64,000 bases of DNA from Methylophilus rhizosphaerae (GCF_900100975.1 NZ_FNFX01000003.1:310001-374000), one strand, 5' to 3'; numbered from the stretch's first letter, positions 51,796 to 62,261 are shown. Program-made: numbers and translations. The notes: generated by a model not told the origin, from the sequence alone.

Positions 51796-53223
51796 TCATG
51801 GTTTTACTGCCTCGCTTACTTTAGCGGTTTCAGGTACTTTTTGCACTGGCAAGCCTTTAAGCTGGTTCATGGCTTGCTGGAACTGGAAGTCATCTTTGCT
51901 GGTTGGCTCAATCGGGCCTTTGGTTTCCGCAAACTTTTCATCTTTGGCCTTCTCGCCGCCCACACGTGCTTTCGCCTCTTCGGTCGCTTTATCGGCATTT
52001 GCTTTGGCATCATTCGGATTGGATAAATGACGCTTCAGGTCCGCTTCATGCAGGCTCAAGCTTGGATCCGAACCATCATCCACCGTAATGTCAGGCACAA
52101 TACCTTTTGCCTGGATAGAGCGGCCATTAGGCGTGAAGTAGCGTGCTGTCGTCAATTTAATGGCACTACCGTTGTTCATTGGCAGGATGGTTTGCACAGA
52201 CCCTTTACCAAAACTCTGGATGCCCATAATGGTCGCGCGTTTGTGGTCTTGCAATGCGCCAGCCACGATTTCTGAAGCAGAAGCAGAGCCTGCATTAATC
52301 AGTACCACAATCGGCACCGATTTGAACTCTTCCGGCAGGTCTTTCAGGTAGTCGGACTTGCCGCGGCGGGCGTAATCCATGGGCGTCGCGGTCAGGCGCA
52401 TTTTCGAATCGGCGACGCGGCCTTCGGTATACACCACCAGATCATCCTTAGGCAGGAAAGCTGCAGAAACACCCACCGCTGCATCCAGCAGGCCACCAGG
52501 GTTGTTGCGCAGGTCCAGCACCAGGCCTTTGAGCGGGCCTTTGTTTTCGGCACGCAGGCTTTTCAGTGCTTTGGCCAGGTCTTCCCCGGTGCGTTCCTGG
52601 AACTGAGTAATACGCACATAGCCATAGTTCTGTTCAATCCATTTGTTTTTCACGCTTTGTGCTTTGATAATGGCGCGGGTCAGCGTGAATGTCAGTGGCT
52701 TGTCTTCACCTTTGCGCAATACGGTCAGTGTGATGTTGGTGTCAGGTGTGCCGCGCATGCGTTTCACTGCGTCGTTCAATGTCATGCCACGTACCTGGGC
52801 GTCATCCAGTTTCATGATCAGGTCACCGGATTTCAGGCCAGCCTTGTAAGCGGGGCTGTCTTCAATCGGCGTGACGACTTTTACCAGGCCGTCTTCCATG
52901 GCCACTTCTATGCCCAGGCCACCAAATTCGCCTTGTGTACCGGCTTGCAGTTCCTTATAAGCATCGGCATCCATAAAGGTGGAGTGCGGATCCAGGCCTT
53001 GCAACATGCCGGCCAGGGCTTCATTAATCAGCTTCTTGTCTTCCACCGGTTCGACGTAGTCGGATTTGACCTTGGCAAATACTTCGGCGAACACACGTAA
53101 TTCGTCAATCGGCAACTGGGATACAGAAGTCCTGTCTGCCCAGGCAGAGATATTGATGCTAACCAGAATGCCAACAAAGATGCCTGCAGCAAGCAAGCTG
53201 AATTTTTCTAATTTGGAGCGCAT
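51796..53223 (-). CDS. ctpA: S41 carboxy-terminal processing protease
   Basis: A 475-aa periplasmic tail-specific protease, starting at the ATG at 53223 with AAGG upstream. The signal or anchor helix is at residues 6-29 (KFSLLAAGIFVGILVSINIS). A PDZ domain (about 95-175, FGGLGIEVAMEDGLVKVVTP) precedes the catalytic core, with the nucleophile Ser in NAGSASASEIVAGAL and the Lys base in QSFGKGSVQTILPM. A Lys/Glu/Ala-rich tail follows. It processes envelope proteins or peptidoglycan hydrolases in related bacteria. Confidence 0.95.
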   Translation of the reverse strand: MRSKLEKFSLLAAGIFVGILVSINISAWADRTSVSQLPIDELRVFAEVFAKVKSDYVEPVEDKKLINEALAGMLQGLDPHSTFMDADAYKELQAGTQGEFGGLGIEVAMEDGLVKVVTPIEDSPAYKAGLKSGDLIMKLDDAQVRGMTLNDAVKRMRGTPDTNITLTVLRKGEDKPLTFTLTRAIIKAQSVKNKWIEQNYGYVRITQFQERTGEDLAKALKSLRAENKGPLKGLVLDLRNNPGGLLDAAVGVSAAFLPKDDLVVYTEGRVADSKMRLTATPMDYARRGKSDYLKDLPEEFKSVPIVVLINAGSASASEIVAGALQDHKRATIMGIQSFGKGSVQTILPMNNGSAIKLTTARYFTPNGRSIQAKGIVPDITVDDGSDPSLSLHEADLKRHLSNPNDAKANADKATEEAKARVGGEKAKDEKFAETKGPIEPTSKDDFQFQQAMNQLKGLPVQKVPETAKVSEAVKP

Positions 53224-53401
53224 AAAATGCCTTGTGTGATCGATAAAGCGATATTTAAGGATGGTGTGTATTAGAGCCAAAAAAGCTTCTATTGAGGTTA
53301 ATCTGTTTTAGAGAGTAGGCAATATTACCTTAAGTTCATTTTCCGCTATTTCGGTAAAATTGACTATACTTTTCATACAAATTTAACGGAAGAATGAGTA
53401 G

Positions 53402-53698
53402 ATGCCAAAGCCTATCGTAGAAATTGAATTTTGTACACAATGTCGCTGGTTATTGCGTGCTGCATGGCTGGCGCAGGAGCTGTTGACGACGTTTGAAGCC
53501 GATCTGGGATCAGTGAACCTGGTGCCGGGCACCGGCGGCATCCTGGAGGTACGCTGCAATGGGGTCGTGATTTTTTCCCGCAAACAGGCCGGGCGTTTTC
53601 CTGAAGCCAAAGAGTTGAAACAGCTCATCCGGGATTTGATCGACCCTGAACGCTCACTGGGGCACAGTGATAGTCCGGTCAAGGGAGCAGGTGGGTAG
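53402..53698 (+). CDS. Rdx/SelT-SelW-SelH-family redox protein
   Basis: A 98-aa thioredoxin-like protein with the family's CxxC redox motif at Cys11-Thr-Gln-Cys14 (VEIEFCTQCRWLLRAAWLAQ), and a later GTGGILEVRCNGVVIFSRKQ segment with EAKELKQLIRDLIDP. Animal relatives carry selenocysteine in the second position; this one has Cys. Its role in bacteria is unknown. Confidence 0.92.
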   Translation: MPKPIVEIEFCTQCRWLLRAAWLAQELLTTFEADLGSVNLVPGTGGILEVRCNGVVIFSRKQAGRFPEAKELKQLIRDLIDPERSLGHSDSPVKGAGG

Positions 53699-53710
53699 AG
53701 TGCTATTCGC

Positions 53711-54259
53711 TTAGTTGCCTGCTTCGGCTTCCAGGCGTTTGGCACCGTTATAGCGCGTCTTCCAGTAGCGCTCATCCATGCTTTCTACGCGTACTTTGGA
53801 TCCGGCACGCGGTGCATGGATAAACTGGTTGTTGCCGACATAGATGCCGACATGCGAAAACGTGGATTTCAGCGTGTTGAAAAAAACCAGGTCGCCAGGC
53901 TGCAAGTCTTCCCGTTTGACGGCATCGCCCATCTCACTAATGGTGCGCGCGGATGGTGGCAGGGAAATCTGCGCTGCATGCTTGAACACATATTGCACAA
54001 AACCGCTGCAGTCAAAGCCGGTTTCAGGGCTGCGGCCGCCATATTTGTAGCCAACGCCAGTCAGGCTGAGCGCGCGAATCATGATCTCTTCCACTTTCTC
54101 TGACCATGTATCAGCAGGTTTTTCCTGCGCCTCTGGCTGAGAGAGCGTATAGGTTGTTTGCAAACGGTTATCATCGGTAGGCGCAGCCATGCTTTTGTAT
54201 GGAAAAAGCAGTACGCTGATTGCTAATGCAGCAATTTTAATCACTGATTTATTCATCAT
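53711..54259 (-). CDS. NlpC/P60 (C40) peptidoglycan endopeptidase
   Basis: A 182-aa exported hydrolase. Its ATG is at 54259 or 54256; a TTG further up is unlikely. The signal peptide ends at SMA (about residue 25). The catalytic triad is Cys84 (GFDCSGFVQYVF), His in TFSHVGIYVGNN, and His in QFIHAPRAG. The GYKYGGRSPETGFDCSGF entry matches Spr/MepS-type gamma-D-Glu-Dap endopeptidases. No lipobox is present, so it would be soluble in the periplasm. Confidence 0.93.
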   Translation of the reverse strand: MMNKSVIKIAALAISVLLFPYKSMAAPTDDNRLQTTYTLSQPEAQEKPADTWSEKVEEIMIRALSLTGVGYKYGGRSPETGFDCSGFVQYVFKHAAQISLPPSARTISEMGDAVKREDLQPGDLVFFNTLKSTFSHVGIYVGNNQFIHAPRAGSKVRVESMDERYWKTRYNGAKRLEAEAGN

Positions 54260-54438
54260 AATCAAAAGGTTGGTTACTAAATGGGCGGTTGCATGGACGA
54301 CGGCGACCTAAACCTTGCCATATTTTAACGGCAGATGCAAGCATAGACGCCATTCTGAGGCCGATGAACGTGCCAGATTAGCAGAAAGCTGCCGGTTTTG
54401 TCGCTGTACTTTGTATGCGGACATGGGATAATTGCCGG

Positions 54439-56394
54439 ATGTCTTTAGTGCAGCAAGTCAGTTCAGCATTTTCAGAAAACGGGTGCCTGGTACAGGCCAT
54501 GCCTGATTTCAGGAGCCGCCCGCAACAACAAGCCATGGCGCAGGCGATTGCCGAAGCCATCAATAGCCAGCAGCAACTGGTGGCCGAAGCAGGCACGGGC
54601 ACAGGTAAAACCTACGCTTACCTGGTGCCTGCGTTGTTGTCCGGCGGTAAAGTCATTATTTCGACCGGCACCAAGACCTTGCAGGACCAGCTGTATCAAC
54701 GTGATTTACCCGCCGTACGTGAAGCACTCAAGGTGCCGGTTTCGGTAGCGATGCTCAAGGGGCGTGCCAATTACATTTGCCACTACCACTTGCAACGTGC
54801 CAGCCAGGAAGGTCGCTTCCAGTCACGGGAAGATGCGCAATATATCCCCATTCTGCAAAGCTTTGCCGAAAATAGCCAGTCCGGCGATAAAGCCGAACTG
54901 GTGGAAGTGCCGGAACAGGCCACGGTCTGGCAGCAGGTGACTTCCACCCGCGATAATTGCGTCGGCCAGGATTGCCAGTTTTACAAGCAATGCTTTGTCA
55001 TGGAGGCACGCAAGCAGGCACTGGCAGCCGATGTGGTGGTGGTCAATCATCACCTGTTTTTTGCTGATGTCATGTTACGTGATGAAGGGGTGGCAGAGCT
55101 GCTGCCCAGTGCCAACACGGTGGTGTTTGACGAGGCGCATCAACTACCGGAAGTGGCTGGCCTGTTTTTCGGTGAAGATATTTCCACTTCGCAATTGATG
55201 GACCTGGCACGAGATAGCCAGATGGCTTACCTGACGCTGGCCAAAGATTGCGTCGCACTTAGCGAAGCAGTACCGCCACTGGAAAAGGCCTGTCGCGATT
55301 TTCGCCTGGTTTTCCAGTTTGAAGGTTCGCGTATGCCCGCGCAGAAAGCGCTGGCATTGAAAAACTTCAACGAAGCCTATCAGCGCATGCTGGAAACGCT
55401 GGAGGTATTGGCCAAAGTGCTGGAAACCCAGGCCGGGCGCGATCCCATGCTGGAAAAGTGCTGGCAGCGCGGTGAAAGCCTGCTGATGCTGCTGGCGGCC
55501 TGGCTTAAGGGCGATCATGCCAACCTGGTACGCTGGGTGGAAGTGTTCAGCCAGAGCGTGCAATTGCATGCCACACCACTCAGCGTGGCCGATGGCTTTG
55601 GCAAGCAGTTAAGTGCGCAGCCGCGCGCCTGGATTTTCACCTCGGCGACATTGGCAGTCAAAAGTGATTTCAGTCATTACCAGGGGCAAATGGGTTTGCT
55701 GGCAGCCGAAACCAGGCATTGGCAAAGTCCGTTCGATTACGGGCAGCAAGCCCTGCTGTATGTACCGGAAGGCATGCCGGAACCCAATAGTATTGCTTAT
55801 CCGGCCGCTGTTGCCGCCGTGGCATTGCCGGTATTGCAAGCCAGCCGCGGCCGCGCATTTGTGTTGTGCACTTCGCTGAAAGCGATGCGCGAAGTGCATG
55901 CCTTGTTGAAACAGGCGTTTGAAGAGCAGGGTATGGATTATCCTTTGCTCATGCAGGGAGAAAGTAACCGTACCGAATTGCTGGATAGGTTCCGTACCCA
56001 CGGCAATGCGGTACTGGTCGGCTCGCAAAGTTTCTGGGAAGGCGTGGATGTACGCGGCGAAGCACTTTCCTGTGTCATTATCGATAAATTGCCGTTTGCA
56101 CCGCCAGATGATCCGGTACTGGCTGCCCGCATCGACAAAATGAATGCCGAAGGCAAAAATGCTTTTATGGAATACCAGTTGCCGTATGCCGTCATTACCC
56201 TGAAACAGGGTGCAGGACGCTTGATCCGAGATGAACGCGATTCCGGTGTACTGATGATCTGCGACCCTCGATTGGTGGATAAACCTTACGGCAGGCGCAT
56301 CTGGCAAAGCCTGCCTCCCTTTAAACGCACACGAAAACTGGATGAGGTGCAGGCATTCTTTCAGCATGCCGACGAGAGCAGTGCATCACTTTAA
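54439..56394 (+). CDS. DinG/YoaA-family ATP-dependent helicase with 4Fe-4S cluster
   Basis: A 651-aa XPD-like superfamily 2 helicase. Start chosen at the ATG at 54439 (MSLVQQVSSAFSENGCLVQA). Walker A AGTGTGKT is at residues 51-58, the DEAH box at 231-234 (VVFDEAHQLPEV), and four cluster cysteines at 114, 174, 179 and 185. The C-terminal helicase motifs include SQSFWEGVDVRGEALSCVII and QGAGRLIRDERDSGVLMICD. Length and sequence suit YoaA, which works in DNA repair. arfB follows 9 bases later. Confidence 0.93.
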   Translation: MSLVQQVSSAFSENGCLVQAMPDFRSRPQQQAMAQAIAEAINSQQQLVAEAGTGTGKTYAYLVPALLSGGKVIISTGTKTLQDQLYQRDLPAVREALKVPVSVAMLKGRANYICHYHLQRASQEGRFQSREDAQYIPILQSFAENSQSGDKAELVEVPEQATVWQQVTSTRDNCVGQDCQFYKQCFVMEARKQALAADVVVVNHHLFFADVMLRDEGVAELLPSANTVVFDEAHQLPEVAGLFFGEDISTSQLMDLARDSQMAYLTLAKDCVALSEAVPPLEKACRDFRLVFQFEGSRMPAQKALALKNFNEAYQRMLETLEVLAKVLETQAGRDPMLEKCWQRGESLLMLLAAWLKGDHANLVRWVEVFSQSVQLHATPLSVADGFGKQLSAQPRAWIFTSATLAVKSDFSHYQGQMGLLAAETRHWQSPFDYGQQALLYVPEGMPEPNSIAYPAAVAAVALPVLQASRGRAFVLCTSLKAMREVHALLKQAFEEQGMDYPLLMQGESNRTELLDRFRTHGNAVLVGSQSFWEGVDVRGEALSCVIIDKLPFAPPDDPVLAARIDKMNAEGKNAFMEYQLPYAVITLKQGAGRLIRDERDSGVLMICDPRLVDKPYGRRIWQSLPPFKRTRKLDEVQAFFQHADESSASL

Positions 56395-56403
56395 GTCATT
56401 GAA

Positions 56404-56805
56404 ATGGTGATGATTCCCGAGTATGAGTACACCCTGACAGCCATCCGTGCGCAAGGCGCAGGCGGCCAGAACGTCAATAAAGTCTCTTCCGCCATTCACC
56501 TGCGTTTTGATATCCGGGCTTCCAGCCTGGGTGAGTTTATTAAATCCAGATTGCTGCATAGCAAAGATCAGCGCATTACCGCGGAAGGTGTGCTGGTGAT
56601 CAAGGCCCAGCAATATCGTACGCAGGAAGCCAATAAACGGGATGCCATTGCCAGATTACATGCCATTGTGGAAGCTGCCGGGGAAGTGCATGCGGTGAGG
56701 TATGCGACCAGGCCGACGTTAGCGTCCAAGAAACGTCGTGTGACAGGGAAGATGCAGCGAGGAGTGATTAAGCGGGGACGCGGGAGAGTGGTGGGGGATG
56801 AGTAG
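56404..56805 (+). CDS. arfB: Alternative ribosome-rescue factor ArfB
   Basis: A 133-aa peptidyl-tRNA hydrolase that frees ribosomes stalled on mRNA without a stop codon. It has the GGQ catalytic motif (RAQGAGGQNVNKVSSAIHLR), and a basic C-terminal tail (ASKKRRVTGKMQRGVIKRGR) that enters the empty mRNA channel. It lies 9 bases after the helicase gene. Confidence 0.96.
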   Translation: MVMIPEYEYTLTAIRAQGAGGQNVNKVSSAIHLRFDIRASSLGEFIKSRLLHSKDQRITAEGVLVIKAQQYRTQEANKRDAIARLHAIVEAAGEVHAVRYATRPTLASKKRRVTGKMQRGVIKRGRGRVVGDE

Positions 56806-56860
56806 GAGAGGAGCTTTTAGGTTTTGAGAGCTTGGCGGATGCTTGTGTTTTGATGTGGCG

Positions 56861-56937
56861 TTTTGTTTCGCCTCTCGGCGAGTCACTTTCTGGTGCTTGT
56901 CCATAAGAAAGTAACCAAAGAGAGGCGAAAAGGAGCG
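56861..56937 (+). repeat. Interspersed repeat, partial copy C
   Basis: The head of the repeat family (TTTGTTTCGCCTCTCGGCGA, then TCACTTTCTGGTGCTTGTCC). It ends with AGAGGCGAAA, which pairs perfectly over 10 bp with TTTCGCCTCT at its start. It lacks the GCAGCTTGC core of copies A and B. It sits between arfB and argJ and may serve as a terminator for argJ. Confidence 0.75.
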
Positions 56938-56961
56938 TAATTTCAACGCACTAAAATTTAT

Positions 56962-58188
56962 TTATGACCTGTAGTCCGCATTAATCTTCACATAATCATA
57001 CGAGAAGTCACAAGTCCAAACTGTCGCATTGGCCGCTCCGCGATTCAGCACCACCCGCACCAGAATATCACTTTCTTTCATGACTGCCGCACCTTGCTCT
57101 TCGACATAGCTGGCGGCACGGCCACCTTTTTCCGCCACCAGTACATTGCCCAGGTAAAGCTGCATGGTGTTCACATCCAAATCTTCAATGCCTGCATAGC
57201 CAATCGCCGCCAGAATGCGGCCAAGGTTAGGGTCAGAAGCGAAGAAGGCAGTTTTAATCAGAGGTGAATGCGCAATTGCGTAAGCCACTTTACGGCACTC
57301 TTCTTCATCCTTGCCAGCTTCTACCTGGATAGTCATGAATTTGGTGGCGCCTTCGCCATCGCGCACAATTGCTTGCGCCAGTTCAATGGCGACCTCTGTC
57401 AATGCGTCACGCAGCGCAACAAAACCAGCACTTTTCTCGTCAATCTGCGTATTGCCCGCCTGTCCAGTCGCCATCAGGATCAGGCTGTCATTGGTGCTGG
57501 TGTCGCCATCGACCGTGATGCAGTTAAAAGATTTATTCACGGCGTGCTGAATGATGGCGTCGAGTGCGGATTGCGCAATTGCCGCGTCGGTAGCGATATA
57601 ACCCAGCATGGTGGCCATGTTGGGGTGAATCATGCCGGAGCCTTTGCTGATGCCGGTAATGGTGATGGTTTTGCCATCAATGGTTAGTGTGCGTGAGGTG
57701 CCTTTCGCTACGATGTCGGTGGTCATGATGGCTTCCGCCGCATTCAGCCAATTGTCGGTTTGCAGATTGGCCACCGCGGCAGGAATGCCCGCCAGTAATT
57801 TTTCCATAGGCAAGGTTTCCAGAATCACGCCGGTGGAAAACGGCAGCACTTGTTCGGGACTGATGTTCAATGCCTGTGCCACGGCTATGCAGCTGGCGCG
57901 TGCATCGTCCAGGCCTTGCTGGCCTGTGCCTGCATTGGCACAGCCGGTGTTGACGAGTAGCGCGCGTATGCCTTTGCCTTGTTGCAGGTGTTCCTTACAC
58001 ACGGTCACGGGTGCGGCGCAGAAACGATTCAGGGTGAATACGCCGGAAACGCTGCTGCCTTCGGGCAAAGTCATGACCAGCACATCTTTGCGGTTAGGTT
58101 TGCGAATGTGCGCTTGCGCGTACCCCAGTTGTACGCCTTTGACAGGCAGTAATGTTTCGGCAGCGGGAGCAGACAATTTGACGGGCAT
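56962..58188 (-). CDS. argJ: Bifunctional ornithine acetyltransferase / N-acetylglutamate synthase
   Basis: A 408-aa arginine-synthesis enzyme that recycles acetyl groups from N-acetylornithine to glutamate. It cleaves itself before the nucleophile Thr193 in [14 protein letters not shown]. Other landmarks are [55 protein letters not shown] and [15 protein letters not shown]. Monocistronic. Confidence 0.96.
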   Translation of the reverse strand: MPVKLSAPAAETLLPVKGVQLGYAQAHIRKPNRKDVLVMTLPEGSSVSGVFTLNRFCAAPVTVCKEHLQQGKGIRALLVNTGCANAGTGQQGLDDARASCIAVAQALNISPEQVLPFSTGVILETLPMEKLLAGIPAAVANLQTDNWLNAAEAIMTTDIVAKGTSRTLTIDGKTITITGISKGSGMIHPNMATMLGYIATDAAIAQSALDAIIQHAVNKSFNCITVDGDTSTNDSLILMATGQAGNTQIDEKSAGFVALRDALTEVAIELAQAIVRDGEGATKFMTIQVEAGKDEEECRKVAYAIAHSPLIKTAFFASDPNLGRILAAIGYAGIEDLDVNTMQLYLGNVLVAEKGGRAASYVEEQGAAVMKESDILVRVVLNRGAANATVWTCDFSYDYVKINADYRS

Positions 58189-58248
58189 CCGTTTTCCTTT
58201 GATTTTTAAATTGTTATTTCAATGTATGACTATGAGATGGGGAATACT

Positions 58249-59610
58249 TCAGGCGCGGCGCCAGGTCGTGCCTTGTGGCGTATCTTCCAGCACTATACCG
58301 GCATCAGCCAGTGCTTGGCGGATACGGTCAGCTTCAGCGTAGTCCTTGGCTTTTTTGGCTGCAATACGCGCGGCAATCAGGACTTCGATATCCAGTCCAC
58401 CTGCGCTGGTTTCGCCATGCATAAAGCTTTCCGGGTCACGCTGTAACAGGCCTACAATACCGGCCAATTGTTTCAGCAGTGCGGCAGTGGTCGGGGATTT
58501 ATCCCTGTTCAACTCGCTGGCCAGTTCAAACAGGATAGCTAATGCCTCGGCGGTATTGAAGTCATCATCCATGGCTGCCTGGAATTTGGCTGCATGCGGG
58601 TCCTGCCAGTCGATGGCAATTTCAGGGCTGCCTACACCTCGCAATGCGGTATACAAGCGCGTTAACGATGCCTTGGCATCATCCAGGTGTTTGTCCGAAT
58701 AATTCAGCGCGCTACGATAATGGGCACGCAGAATAAAGAAGCGCACCACTTCCGGATCGTATTTTTCCAGCACTTCACGGATGGTGAAAAAGTTGCCCAG
58801 TGATTTGGACATTTTTTCGTCATCCACGCGCACAAAACCGTTATGCATCCAGTAGTTGGCCATGGTGCAGCCATGCGTGGCTTCGGATTGTGCGATTTCG
58901 TTTTCATGGTGCGGGAACTGCAGGTCCTGGCCACCGCCATGAATATCAAAATGTTCACCCAGCTGTTCGGCGCTCATGGCTGAACATTCGATGTGCCAGC
59001 CTGGGCGGCCATTGCCCCACGGCGATTCCCAGTAAGGTTCGCCGGGTTTGGCCGATTTCCACAGCACAAAGTCCAGCGGGTCCTGCTTGTGGTTATCGAC
59101 ATCCACCCGTTCCCCTGCGCGCAGGTCATCCAGGCTCTTGCCCGAGAGTTTGCCGTAATCGCTGAAGCTGCGTACCTTGTAAAACACGTCGCCATTGCCG
59201 GCCTGGTAGGCAAAGCCTTTTGCGACCAGTGTGCCGATCATATCCAGCATGCCCTGTATATGTTCGGTCGCACGTGGCTCCAGATCCGGCCGGATAATGC
59301 CGAGTTTGGCGGAATCCTCATCCATGGCGGTAATAAAACGCTGGGTCAAGCTCTGGATGGATTCGTTGTTTTCCTGGGCACGTTTGATGATTTTGTCATC
59401 AATATCGGTGATGTTTCGCACATAAGTGACGTCATAGCCACTGGTGCGAAGCCAGCGGGCGACCATGTCAAATACCACCATCACGCGGGCATGCCCCAGA
59501 TGGCAAAAGTCGTAGACTGTCATGCCGCAGACATACATGCGCACTTTATTCGGTTGGATGGGCTGGAAATCTTGTTTGCTGCGGGTCAGGGTATTGTATA
59601 GTTTTAACAT
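58249..59610 (-). CDS. cysS: Cysteinyl-tRNA synthetase
   Basis: A 453-aa class I synthetase that attaches cysteine to tRNA-Cys. The HIGH motif is HLGH ([20 protein letters not shown]), KMSKS is in [16 protein letters not shown], and zinc ligands include the Cys of [10 protein letters not shown] and WHIECSAMS with [10 protein letters not shown]. The DALR-type helical domain and C-terminal tail are present, so it is full length. Confidence 0.96.
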   Translation of the reverse strand: MLKLYNTLTRSKQDFQPIQPNKVRMYVCGMTVYDFCHLGHARVMVVFDMVARWLRTSGYDVTYVRNITDIDDKIIKRAQENNESIQSLTQRFITAMDEDSAKLGIIRPDLEPRATEHIQGMLDMIGTLVAKGFAYQAGNGDVFYKVRSFSDYGKLSGKSLDDLRAGERVDVDNHKQDPLDFVLWKSAKPGEPYWESPWGNGRPGWHIECSAMSAEQLGEHFDIHGGGQDLQFPHHENEIAQSEATHGCTMANYWMHNGFVRVDDEKMSKSLGNFFTIREVLEKYDPEVVRFFILRAHYRSALNYSDKHLDDAKASLTRLYTALRGVGSPEIAIDWQDPHAAKFQAAMDDDFNTAEALAILFELASELNRDKSPTTAALLKQLAGIVGLLQRDPESFMHGETSAGGLDIEVLIAARIAAKKAKDYAEADRIRQALADAGIVLEDTPQGTTWRRA

Positions 59611-59864
59611 GCTAATAAAGATGTGGATTAATGCGTGATAAAATTAGCAGAAGTAGTGTAATGATTGACGAATGTGAAGGTGATGCTGTCAATAGCTGGC
59701 GGCTGGTCGTGATGAATCCGAATTATTGGTTGTCAGGTAACTGCTGTAAAACGCACATTGATATGCAAATCATTGCGTAATATTCACCTAATTATGTACG
59801 CTCTCTTGTACAATCCAAGTATAACATATTGCTAAAAATCAACGATTGCTCAGGTCATAAACTC

Positions 59865-60944
59865 ATGAACGCAACATTAAAAAAATATTTGCTGGTTTTA
59901 GGTGTCATTTTCACTCAGGCTGCGCTCCCCCACATGGCAATCGCCGAACAAACAAACGTCGAGTTGCGCGAAATCAACCAGCTGTCGGAACAGGGTAATC
60001 AGGCAGCGGCACTGGACAAAATTAACAGCTATCTGTCGGCCAATCCCAAGAATGCGGAAGCGATGTTCATGCGTGGCGTGATCCTGGTCGAACTGGGCAA
60101 GCGTGATGACGCAATTAAAGCCTTTACCGACCTGACCGAGAAGTTCCCGAATTTGCCGGAGCCTTACAATAACCTGGCTGTGTTGTATGCAGACCAAGGC
60201 CAGTATGACAAAGCCAGAAAAGCGCTGGAAGCCGCGATTAAAACACATCCAAGCTATGCGACAGCGCATGAAAACCTGGGCGATATTTATGCCCGCCTGG
60301 CTTCGGAAGCATATGACAAGGCATTGAAACTGGATACCTCCAACAGCCGTGCGCAAAATAAACTGGCAATGATTACCGATCTGTTTGGCGGCAAGCGAAC
60401 TGTTTCCCAATCCGTGGCGACGGGGGCATTAAGCTCTCCAGCAACAACGATGCCGGCAACCCCGCCAGCAACCACGCCGCCTGCTACTTCTACACCGCCA
60501 GCCGTGGAAGCGAAAAAACCGGCGACGGTAGAAAGCAAACCCGCAGAGGCCAAGCCAGCGGAAACCAAAATCGCTGAATCCAAACCTGCGGCCGACAATC
60601 AGCAGCAAGCGGTGACGGATGCCGTGAATGCCTGGGCAAATGCCTGGGCTGCACAGAATGTAGATCGCTATCTGGCGAGTTATGCCAAAGACTTCAAGAC
60701 ACCAGGCGGTGAGTCCCGCAAGCAATGGGAATCTACCCGCCGTGATCGTGTGAGCAAGCCATCCAAAATTTCGGTGACCTTGAATAATATGGTCGTGAAG
60801 ATGGAAGGCGACAATGCGGCGAAGGTGACTTTCCGGCAAGTCTATAAAGCCACGGGCCTGGATGCCAACTCCAACAAGACATTGAATATGGTCAAGGAAG
60901 GTTCGCGCTGGCTGATCAAGCAGGAGCGCGTTGGCAAGTTTTAA
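59865..60944 (+). CDS. Exported TPR protein with C-terminal NTF2-like domain
   Basis: A 359-aa protein. Start chosen at the ATG at 59865, which gives a signal peptide cut near AIA-EQ; an in-frame TTG 36 bases earlier is unlikely. Three TPR-like repeats follow (about residues 35-165, with PKNAEAMFMRGVILVELGKR, PEPYNNLAVLYADQGQYDKA and YATAHENLGDIYARLASEAY). A Pro/Ala/Thr/Lys linker lies at 190-246. The C-terminal domain at 250-359 (AVNAWANAWAAQNVDRYLAS; YAKDFKTPGGESRKQWESTR) is NTF2/SnoaL-like and is related to the C-terminus of the next gene's product. Probably an envelope or cell-wall partner; the exact role is unknown. An intergenic stretch of 254 bases upstream shows no clear feature. Confidence 0.85.
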   Translation: MNATLKKYLLVLGVIFTQAALPHMAIAEQTNVELREINQLSEQGNQAAALDKINSYLSANPKNAEAMFMRGVILVELGKRDDAIKAFTDLTEKFPNLPEPYNNLAVLYADQGQYDKARKALEAAIKTHPSYATAHENLGDIYARLASEAYDKALKLDTSNSRAQNKLAMITDLFGGKRTVSQSVATGALSSPATTMPATPPATTPPATSTPPAVEAKKPATVESKPAEAKPAETKIAESKPAADNQQQAVTDAVNAWANAWAAQNVDRYLASYAKDFKTPGGESRKQWESTRRDRVSKPSKISVTLNNMVVKMEGDNAAKVTFRQVYKATGLDANSNKTLNMVKEGSRWLIKQERVGKF

Positions 60945-61004
60945 TCTGCTTCATCTGGATGGCGCCGTTGCTAAAAAGGGGTGGAGTGGCGGCACAGGGT
61001 TTGA

Positions 61005-62261
61005 TTGAAACAAATGTATAATATGGGTATGAGAAGTTTGAGAAAATACTGCTGTATTGCATTTGTCAGCATGGCATTACTGCCCTGGAATGCCACAGCG
61101 GTTAACCAGGATGCGTTAACCGCCCGGTTGTTTGTGCAAAATAAAAACACCAACGCGGTTGAGCGCATGCTGGTGCAAACCCTGGAAGCCATTAAGGAAG
61201 GGCGCCTGCAACAGGCGCTGGATTATGTCAATCAATTACTGACGATTTCCCCCAATTTTGCACTGGCGCACTTGATTCACGGCGATCTGTTGTCTGCCAA
61301 AACGCGTATCCTGCATGGATTCGGTGATGTGAATGCCGCAGATGTGACCAGGATCCAGGATTTCAAGGATGAAGCGGAAACCCGTATCCGCAATTACTTC
61401 GACCGTAATCGCGGCCTGACTCAGCCTAACCTGCTGGTCGAGCTGTCTGAAAAGCAAAATCATGTCCTGTTTGTCGATACTGCGCGCTCCCGCCTGTATG
61501 TATATGAGAAAAGCCAGCGGGATACATTGAAATATGTTGCCGATTATTATGTCACCATTGGCAAAAACGGCACTGGCAAAAAGGACCAGGGTGATAAACG
61601 TACGCCGATAGGTGTTTATTTTGCTGCCCGCAAACTCAATCGTCCTTTGCCTGATTTGTATGGGGATGCGGCTTATCCGCTCAATTACCCGAACGAAATC
61701 GACAGCTATGAGCGCAAAACCGGTTCCGGTATCTGGATTCATGGCACTCCGCGCGATACCTACAGCCGCCCGCCACGCGCCAGCGATGGATGCGTGGTCT
61801 TGTCCAACCCGGATGTCCAGGCCTTGCAGAATATCCTGCAAACAGGGGGCACGCCGGTGGTGATTGGGGTCAATTTCCAGTGGGTAGGGGCCGATGCACT
61901 CAAACAGCAGGCGCAAACCAAGGCTGAACTTTCAAATGCGCTGGAAAGCTGGCGCAGGGACTGGGTATCGCAGAATACGGATGCATACCTGTCGCATTAC
62001 ACCCGTGACTTTTTCTATTCGGAAGGCGACCTGGCCAAGTGGTCCAGTTACAAGCGCCAGATACAGGCAGCCAAACCCAAGGTGAGCATTAACCTGGCCG
62101 ACATCAGCATGTTCACTTACCCCAATGCCAAACAGAACATGGTGGTGGTCGATTTCGAACAGGAATATATCAGCCCTGCCTTACGCAATGTAATGAAAAA
62201 ACGCCAGTACTGGGTGCAGGAAAACGGGCAATGGAAAATTTTATACGAAGGATCAGCTTGA
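61005..62261 (+). CDS. L,D-transpeptidase (YkuD) with C-terminal NTF2-like domain
   Basis: A 418-aa envelope enzyme. TTG at 61005 is the start best placed behind AGGG; ATGs at 61014, 61023 and 61029 are alternatives, and all give a signal peptide ending at ATA. A helical region with a TPR-like turn (about residues 55-100) precedes the YkuD domain (about 150-285), with His246 (SGIWIHGTPRDTYSR) and nucleophile Cys263 (ASDGCVVLSN). The C-terminal domain (308-418, LESWRRDWVSQNTDAYLSHY; TRDFFYSEGDLAKWSSYKRQ) matches that of the TPR protein upstream, as in the LdtA/Cds6 family. It crosslinks peptidoglycan or attaches proteins. Its stop overlaps ppiA (TGATG). Confidence 0.92.
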   Translation: MKQMYNMGMRSLRKYCCIAFVSMALLPWNATAVNQDALTARLFVQNKNTNAVERMLVQTLEAIKEGRLQQALDYVNQLLTISPNFALAHLIHGDLLSAKTRILHGFGDVNAADVTRIQDFKDEAETRIRNYFDRNRGLTQPNLLVELSEKQNHVLFVDTARSRLYVYEKSQRDTLKYVADYYVTIGKNGTGKKDQGDKRTPIGVYFAARKLNRPLPDLYGDAAYPLNYPNEIDSYERKTGSGIWIHGTPRDTYSRPPRASDGCVVLSNPDVQALQNILQTGGTPVVIGVNFQWVGADALKQQAQTKAELSNALESWRRDWVSQNTDAYLSHYTRDFFYSEGDLAKWSSYKRQIQAAKPKVSINLADISMFTYPNAKQNMVVVDFEQEYISPALRNVMKKRQYWVQENGQWKILYEGSA

